64,000 nt of DNA from Desulfosporosinus fructosivorans (GTDB taxonomy: Bacteria > Bacillota > Desulfitobacteriia > Desulfitobacteriales > Desulfitobacteriaceae), in assembly GCF_004766045.1 (NCBI RefSeq), contig NZ_SPQQ01000001.1, positions 310,001 through 374,000 on the forward strand, given 5' to 3'. The position numbers were made by a program, and so were the translations under genes. This document shows, one piece after another, positions 59,036-64,000 of the stretch (positions within the stretch are counted from its first letter, which is position 1; every line of letters begins with the position of its first letter). Under the pieces are notes generated by a model. That model made no database searches. It was not told where the DNA came from and was given only the letters and a program-made list of their open reading frames with translations.

Positions 59036-60538
59036 ATGAGAAAAAAGAAACTAGTGCTAAATACTGTAAGTTCTTTAATCAATCAAATTGCAATGGTAGT
59101 ATGTGCGTTTATACTTCCGCGTCTTATATTGACAATGTTTGGGTCAACAGTAAATGGCCTGGTTTCTTCAATTACGCAATTTTTAACGGTAATTACATTA
59201 TTAGAATTAGGTGTAGGAGCAGTTGTACAGTTATCATTGTATGGTCCGTTATCACGAAAAGAATCTCAGTTAGTGAGTGCAATAATGTCTTCAGCGGGGA
59301 AGTTTTTTCGTCGATTAGCGCAAGTGATGGCAATATATGTAATAGCTTTGTTGATAATATACCCGCTTTGTATCAACAAGCAATTTGGTTTCCTTTACAC
59401 AGGCACGTTAATTCTGTCATTGTGTATTAGCTATTTTGCTCAGTATTATTTTGGATTAAAGAATCAACTGCTTGTTATTGCTGATCAAAGAGGATACATC
59501 CACTATAGTTTAAATACAGTTGTTTTGATACTGAATAATGTATTGGGTGCTTTGTTAATAATAAATGGATTCAGCATCCAGCTTGTAAAACTTACGACAT
59601 CATTAACACTACTACTTAGACCTATCTGTCTTGAACTTTATGTTCAAAAACACTACAAAATTGACAAAAAGGTACAGTATGAAGGTGAGCCGATTAAACA
59701 AAAATGGAATGGTATAGCTCAGCATATTGCTACGGTCGTTCTAAACAGTACGGATACCATTGTACTTACTTTGTTTTCTACGCTGGCTAATGTGTCGATA
59801 TATAATGTATACTACTTGGTGGTAAATGGCCTTAGAAATCTCGCCATTTCTCTCTCAAGTGGAATGCAGTCACTAATGGGGAATCTGATTGCAAAAAAAG
59901 AAAATGAACTATTAAATAGAATCTTTGATACATATGAGTCTTTATTTCATTTGATGGTTACTTTCGTCTTTGGGTGCGCTATGGTTCTAATTGTACCTTT
60001 TGTTCAGATTTACACCTATGACGTAAGTGATGCAAATTATGTGGTTCCTGCATTTGGCTATCTAATATGTTTAGCTAATATGGCATATTGTTTGAGAATG
60101 CCGTATAATGTTTTAGTTCTCGCAGCAGGTCATTACAAACAAACACAAAACAGCGCTTGGATGGAGATGACAATTAATATTGTAATTTCTGTTTTGGTTG
60201 TTGTAAAGTATGGACTTATCGGTGTTGCTGTAGGTACTTTGTGTGCTATGCTCTACAGGACGTTTTATATGGTTTGGTATCTTTCCAATAATATCATGCG
60301 CCGGAGTCCACTCAATTTTATCAAGCATATGCTTGTTGATGTCGTTTGTGTTATGCTGATGGTTTTTGTGGGCAATCTATTTATGCTGAAATCTTTTGGC
60401 TATTCTGCGTGGGTAATTTTGGCCTTAAAAAAAGGTGTTGTCAATATAACTATTTGCACTGTACTCAACGTGGTTTTCTTTAAGAAAAGTTTAATGGGTA
60501 TACGAAATCTGTTTAGTAAAAAGCGGACAGAGTGTTGA
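59036..60538 (+). CDS. Wzx-like polysaccharide flippase
   Basis: The protein of about 500 residues has twelve or more membrane segments and belongs to the MVF/MATE-like polysaccharide exporter superfamily. The NTVSSLINQIAMVVCAFILPRLILTMFGSTVNGLVSSI opening is typical of this clostridial type (shown here in part). It would move lipid-linked repeat units across the membrane for the Wzy polymerase. The frame is open from 58931, but the first 35 codons are the tail of the decayed ATP-grasp gene; the natural start is the ATG at 59036 after GAGAAGTGAGAG. Confidence 0.87.
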   Translation: MRKKKLVLNTVSSLINQIAMVVCAFILPRLILTMFGSTVNGLVSSITQFLTVITLLELGVGAVVQLSLYGPLSRKESQLVSAIMSSAGKFFRRLAQVMAIYVIALLIIYPLCINKQFGFLYTGTLILSLCISYFAQYYFGLKNQLLVIADQRGYIHYSLNTVVLILNNVLGALLIINGFSIQLVKLTTSLTLLLRPICLELYVQKHYKIDKKVQYEGEPIKQKWNGIAQHIATVVLNSTDTIVLTLFSTLANVSIYNVYYLVVNGLRNLAISLSSGMQSLMGNLIAKKENELLNRIFDTYESLFHLMVTFVFGCAMVLIVPFVQIYTYDVSDANYVVPAFGYLICLANMAYCLRMPYNVLVLAAGHYKQTQNSAWMEMTINIVISVLVVVKYGLIGVAVGTLCAMLYRTFYMVWYLSNNIMRRSPLNFIKHMLVDVVCVMLMVFVGNLFMLKSFGYSAWVILALKKGVVNITICTVLNVVFFKKSLMGIRNLFSKKRTEC

Positions 60539-60626
60539 TGATGAGTAGTATTACATACATAAATGTTTACTATTAATAAAGATTTAAACAGATATTCCGA
60601 TATTGGATAATGGGAGTGATAGATTG

Positions 60627-61151
60627 ATGATTCAAAAAGTTTTTTCGATTACCTATCAATTGAGCAAAAGGCTTTATTTCAGACTCAGGTATAAGGATTC
60701 TTTTGTGTACGGTAAGATATTTCGTTTCAGAGACAAATTTAGAGTGAATATTACTTCTTCGGAGGGAAAAGTTGAAATTGGTGATAATGTTTTCTTCAAT
60801 CATGATTGTTCACTTCATTCTCATTCAAGAATTAAAATTGGTGACTATTGTATGTTCGGTGAGAATGTCAAGATATACGATCATAATCATGTGTTTAAGG
60901 ATTCAAATACTCCGATTGTTATGCAAGGGTTTTCTTCTGCGGAAGTCGAGATTGGAGATAATTGCTGGATAGGAAGCAACGTCATAATACTTAAAGGTGT
61001 TCATATTGGTCGGCATTCTGTTATAGGCGCAGGCTGTGTTATTTATAAGGATATTCCGTCAGAAACAAGTATTAAGTGCAAACAAGAATATATTATTGAG
61101 GTAATTGTCAAAAAATCTGCACATACCAATAAACATCAGGAATTGAGATAA
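60627..61151 (+). CDS. Hexapeptide-repeat acetyltransferase
   Basis: The protein of about 174 residues has a left-handed beta-helix of hexapeptide repeats: VEIGDNVFFNHDCSLHSHS, IKIGDYCMFGENVKIYDHNH (with the catalytic-type His), VEIGDNCWIGSNVIIL and VHIGRHSVIGAGCVIYKDI. Likely O- or N-acetylates a sugar. The ATG at 60627 follows GGGAGTGAT. It is the last gene of the cassette before the intron remnant. Confidence 0.85.
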   Translation: MIQKVFSITYQLSKRLYFRLRYKDSFVYGKIFRFRDKFRVNITSSEGKVEIGDNVFFNHDCSLHSHSRIKIGDYCMFGENVKIYDHNHVFKDSNTPIVMQGFSSAEVEIGDNCWIGSNVIILKGVHIGRHSVIGAGCVIYKDIPSETSIKCKQEYIIEVIVKKSAHTNKHQELR

Positions 61152-61179
61152 TCACCTCAAGACTATTTGAGAAGGAATT

Positions 61180-61500
61180 ATCCATGACTCTCGAAGTGCA
61201 GTCCATCATCAGACGCCAGCAGGTAAACGATTATCGTGCTTCTGTCCAGACCGCCGCCGCATGGTGCCAGAAAACAACCTAAGAGGAACCCCGGGAACCT
61301 CGTGCCTGATAGTGCGGGTGTGCCAGGTCGTAAAATATAGTGGGTGGGAATCCCATCGGGTAAGGTAGACCAACCGCCAATAATTAGCCTCAGCATCTTC
61401 GACCTAAACAAACCCTTTAGTTATGTGATGTAAATGTAGTATGAGGAGCCGTGTGCGTTAGTTGCGCAAGCCCGGTTCTGAGAGGGTTTGTCACTGTAAA
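61180..61500 (+). mobile_element. Group II intron remnant (no reverse transcriptase)
   Basis: Bases 61446-61478 resemble domain V: GAGCCG at the start and CGGTTC at the end pair, with a TGCG/CGCA upper stem, followed by TGAGAGGG as in many intact introns. Upstream, GGTCGTAAAATATAGTGGGT and GGGAATCCCATCGGGTAAGG read like intron domain I to III sequence. The reverse-transcriptase gene is absent and the loop of domain V is not GNRA. It marks the right edge of the imported polysaccharide cassette. Confidence 0.55.
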
Positions 61501-61663
61501 GTGCCATTCCACTCAACCCAAGTTATAACTTATAACTTATCAACTTATTGTTTAGTTTGTGAAAACTAGGTTTCGACAGTCTGTAGGTACAAGAATATAT
61601 CAAAACCTTTGTATAAGAATAAAATCAAATACCCAAAATTTCTGATATAAAAGGAGAACAACT

Positions 61664-63106
61664 ATGAATAATATCTTATTTAAAACACTATCCCCACAAA
61701 CCCAAACTCCCAAGACTATACCTCACCCACTTAATATAGCCGTAGCAGGGACAGGCTACGTTGGCTTAGTCTCTGGCGTATGCATGGCCCACAGGGGACA
61801 TCATGTAACTTGTGTCGATATTGATGTGAAGAAAGTAACAATGATGCAACAAGGCATTTCTCCCATATACGAACAGGACTTAGAAGAATTAATGCATCTT
61901 AATAAAGAAAGATTAACTTACACTACTGACTACAAATTAGCCTACAAGAATGCAGACGTAATCTTTATCGGAGTTGGAACCCCGGAACTGCCTGATGGTT
62001 CGGCGAACTTGGCTTACATAGCAACAGTCGCAAGACAGATCGCAGAAACCGTAGAAAGAGACTGTCTCGTTGTGGTGAAATCCACAGTCCCTGTAGGCAC
62101 CAATGACAAGGTGGAGCAGTTTATTAAGGACTTTCTGCCAACAGACAGCGAGAATGAAATTCTAGGTAAGAATAGTAAGATAAAGATTGAGGTAGCAAGT
62201 AACCCAGAGTTCTTAGCTCAAGGTACTGCGGTGCGGGATACTTTAGAGGCAGCAAGAATTATCATCGGCACGGATAGTATCATCGCCAAGGAAACTTTGA
62301 TAAAGGTTTATGAACCATTTGGCTTGCCCATCGTTTCAGTCTCAAGAAGGTCTGCTGAGATGATTAAATATGCTGCCAACGACTTCCTGGCTTTGAAAAT
62401 ATCCTATATGAACGACATCGCTAACCTTTGTGAATTAGTGGGCGCGGATATACAGGATGTTGCGAAGGGGATGGGGTTCGATGGCAGAATAGGGGATAAG
62501 TTCTTAAATGCCGGTATTGGTTATGGTGGCAGCTGCTTCCCGAAGGATACGAAAGCCTTGGATTACTTGGCTAAGCAAAATGGCTATGAGCTTAGGACGG
62601 TTAAGGCTGCTATTGCTGTGAATAAAGACCAGAAAGTACTTCTATATAAGAAGGCATGTAAGAGACTCATTACTTTTAATGGTTTGAAAGTGGCTGTGCT
62701 TGGATTGGCATTCAAGCCTGGAACAGACGATTTAAGAGAGGCTCCATCATTAGAGAATGTACCTCTGTTGTTAGCGCAAGGGGCAGATATTTATGCCTAT
62801 GATCCGGTTGCGATGGATAACTTTAGGAAGATATTTCCTGAGACCGGTACAGAGAGTAAAGGAGAGCAGGGCAAGGGTAGTATTAAATACGTAGAGAGCG
62901 TGGAAGAAGCCATCCAAGGTGCTAACGTCTGTTTCGTCCTTACAGAATGGGGAGAAATTAAAGCTGTTAAACCGGAAGATTATAAGAGATTGATGCGAAC
63001 ACCATTGGTTTATGATGGAAGGAATATTTATGCTGTGGAAGATATGAAGGAAAGCGGAGTGGAATACTATTCTATTGGTAGAAAGAAATTTGTGGTTAGT
63101 CGGTAG
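61664..63106 (+). CDS. ugd: UDP-glucose 6-dehydrogenase
   Basis: It oxidises UDP-glucose to UDP-glucuronate with two NAD+. The 480-residue protein has GTGYVGLVSGVCMAHRGH, the GVGTPELPDGSANL segment, KSTVPVGT, NPEFLAQGTAVRD and the catalytic Cys in GGSCFPKDTKAL. The first 22 residues (to KTIPHP) are an extension beyond the usual start. AAAAGGAG precedes the ATG. With the next gene it would supply UDP-galacturonate to the polymer. Confidence 0.95.
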   Translation: MNNILFKTLSPQTQTPKTIPHPLNIAVAGTGYVGLVSGVCMAHRGHHVTCVDIDVKKVTMMQQGISPIYEQDLEELMHLNKERLTYTTDYKLAYKNADVIFIGVGTPELPDGSANLAYIATVARQIAETVERDCLVVVKSTVPVGTNDKVEQFIKDFLPTDSENEILGKNSKIKIEVASNPEFLAQGTAVRDTLEAARIIIGTDSIIAKETLIKVYEPFGLPIVSVSRRSAEMIKYAANDFLALKISYMNDIANLCELVGADIQDVAKGMGFDGRIGDKFLNAGIGYGGSCFPKDTKALDYLAKQNGYELRTVKAAIAVNKDQKVLLYKKACKRLITFNGLKVAVLGLAFKPGTDDLREAPSLENVPLLLAQGADIYAYDPVAMDNFRKIFPETGTESKGEQGKGSIKYVESVEEAIQGANVCFVLTEWGEIKAVKPEDYKRLMRTPLVYDGRNIYAVEDMKESGVEYYSIGRKKFVVSR

Positions 63107-63156
63107 ACTGCGATGATTGAAGGGCTAACTATCTCAATAAAAGGAGACCAACTAAC

Positions 63157-64000
63157 ATGATTGAAGGATATCGAGAATTAGACCCCAATAAAACCTATTT
63201 GATCACTGGTGGTGCTGGATTCATCGGGTTTTTCTTGTCCAAGAAGCTGTTGGAGCAAGGATGCAGAGTCGTTGGAATTGATAATATGAACGACTATTAT
63301 GATGTGAATTTAAAGTATAGCCGACTGAAACAGTTAGAAGGATATGACCACTATACCTTCATCCAAGGGGACATTTCTGACAAAGACACTGTCACGAACG
63401 TCTTTGAGGAGTATAAGCCAAACATTGTCATGAATCTGGCAGCTCAGGCTGGAGTTCGCTACAGTATTGAAAATCCTGATTCCTATATTCAGAGCAATAT
63501 CATTGGATTTTACAATATTTTAGAGGCTTGTCGTCATAATCCCGTCGATCACTTAGTCTACGCCTCATCCAGTTCTGTCTACGGTGCCAATACGAAGGTA
63601 CCCTTTTCTACGGATGATCAAGTGGACAATCCTGTTTCTCTGTATGCTGCCACTAAAAAATCAAATGAGTTGATGGCGCATACTTATAGTCAATTGTATG
63701 GCATACCTTGTACAGGTTTAAGATTCTTCACTGTATACGGTCCAATGGGAAGACCGGATATGGCCTATTTCGGTTTCACTCAGAAGATATTTAAGGGTGA
63801 GACAATCAACGTGTTTAACTTTGGGGACTGCTATAGAGATTTCACCTATATCGACGATATTGTCGAATCTGTGGCGCGGATATTGTGCAATCCACCAGCT
63901 AAGCGAGTGGATAAGGACAGTATCTTAAACGGGATACAATACGCAGTCTACAATATCGGAAACAATCAACCTGAGCAACTGATGGATTATATCGCTGCAC
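63157..64000 (+). CDS. UDP-glucuronate 4-epimerase-like protein (cut by window end)
   Basis: An open frame of 281 codons runs off the window. After ATG behind AAAAGGAGACC it reads the extended SDR motifs YLITGGAGFIGFFLSKKLL, IDNMNDYYDVNLKYSRLKQL, NLAAQAGVRYSIE, YASSSSVYGAN and the catalytic YAATKKSNE, then RFFTVYGPMGRPDMA. The NDYYD.NLK segment is typical of UDP-glucuronate epimerases, and ugd is directly upstream, which supports UDP-glucuronate as substrate. Confidence 0.9.
   Translation, partial: MIEGYRELDPNKTYLITGGAGFIGFFLSKKLLEQGCRVVGIDNMNDYYDVNLKYSRLKQLEGYDHYTFIQGDISDKDTVTNVFEEYKPNIVMNLAAQAGVRYSIENPDSYIQSNIIGFYNILEACRHNPVDHLVYASSSSVYGANTKVPFSTDDQVDNPVSLYAATKKSNELMAHTYSQLYGIPCTGLRFFTVYGPMGRPDMAYFGFTQKIFKGETINVFNFGDCYRDFTYIDDIVESVARILCNPPAKRVDKDSILNGIQYAVYNIGNNQPEQLMDYIAA

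Noticed and set aside
61178..61411. 77-codon minus-strand frame near the intron remnant
   Set aside because: It lies on intron-like RNA sequence on the opposite strand and has no coding features.

Overview
The window reads as a chromosome segment of a spore-forming, anaerobic Gram-positive bacterium of the Clostridia, most like the Desulfosporosinus/Desulfitobacterium group. This is an inference from the valS-folC-maf-radC-mreBCD-minCDE-rodA-spoIVFAB-rng gene order, a T-box, a Rex repressor, a c-di-GMP-I riboswitch and strong AGGAGG-type ribosome binding sites. No rRNA, tRNA or CRISPR array was recognised.

Layout. (1) 0.2-5.7 kb, minus strand: a dicarboxylate module made of a CitA-type sensor kinase, its response regulator, a 2-hydroxycarboxylate transporter and a malic enzyme. 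(2) 5.9-20 kb: an FMN glutamate-synthase-like protein, T-box-controlled valS, folC, a phosphate uptake pair (DUF47 regulator and PiT permease) behind a Pho-box-like array, a SPOR-domain protein, rex, citramalate synthase cimA and aspartase aspA. (3) 20-36.8 kb: a conserved cell-shape, division and sporulation block: DUF4321, maf, radC, mreBCD, PBP2, minCDE, rodA, spoIVFA-like, spoIVFB, a radical-SAM protein with its DUF2344 partner, and RNase G. (4) 36.8-40.2 kb: a c-di-GMP-I riboswitch with its own promoter and terminator, a 38-residue membrane protein and a large secreted cell-wall-binding-repeat protein. (5) 40.3-64 kb: an exopolysaccharide locus with Wzz-like protein, tyrosine kinase and phosphatase, initiating sugar transferase, the dTDP-rhamnose set rmlADBC, then a probably imported cassette (about 49.5-61.5 kb) of glycosyltransferases, Wzy, Wzx and acyl/acetyltransferases, and finally UDP-glucose dehydrogenase and a UDP-glucuronate-epimerase-like gene cut by the window end. 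The cassette starts in a fused rmlD/rmlC remnant, contains a decayed ATP-grasp gene and ends at a group II intron remnant.

The least explained feature is a family of about 222-bp palindromic elements (copies near 1, 18.2, 24.3 and 35.0 kb). They have long terminal inverted repeats and inner hairpins whose stems change sequence between copies while staying paired. Copies sit at or over the stop codons of the malic enzyme, cimA and mreD, and one supplies the last residues of CimA. A second family, built on a GAACCGTCCCC core, forms a tandem array before valS and a perfect 48-bp palindrome after minE.
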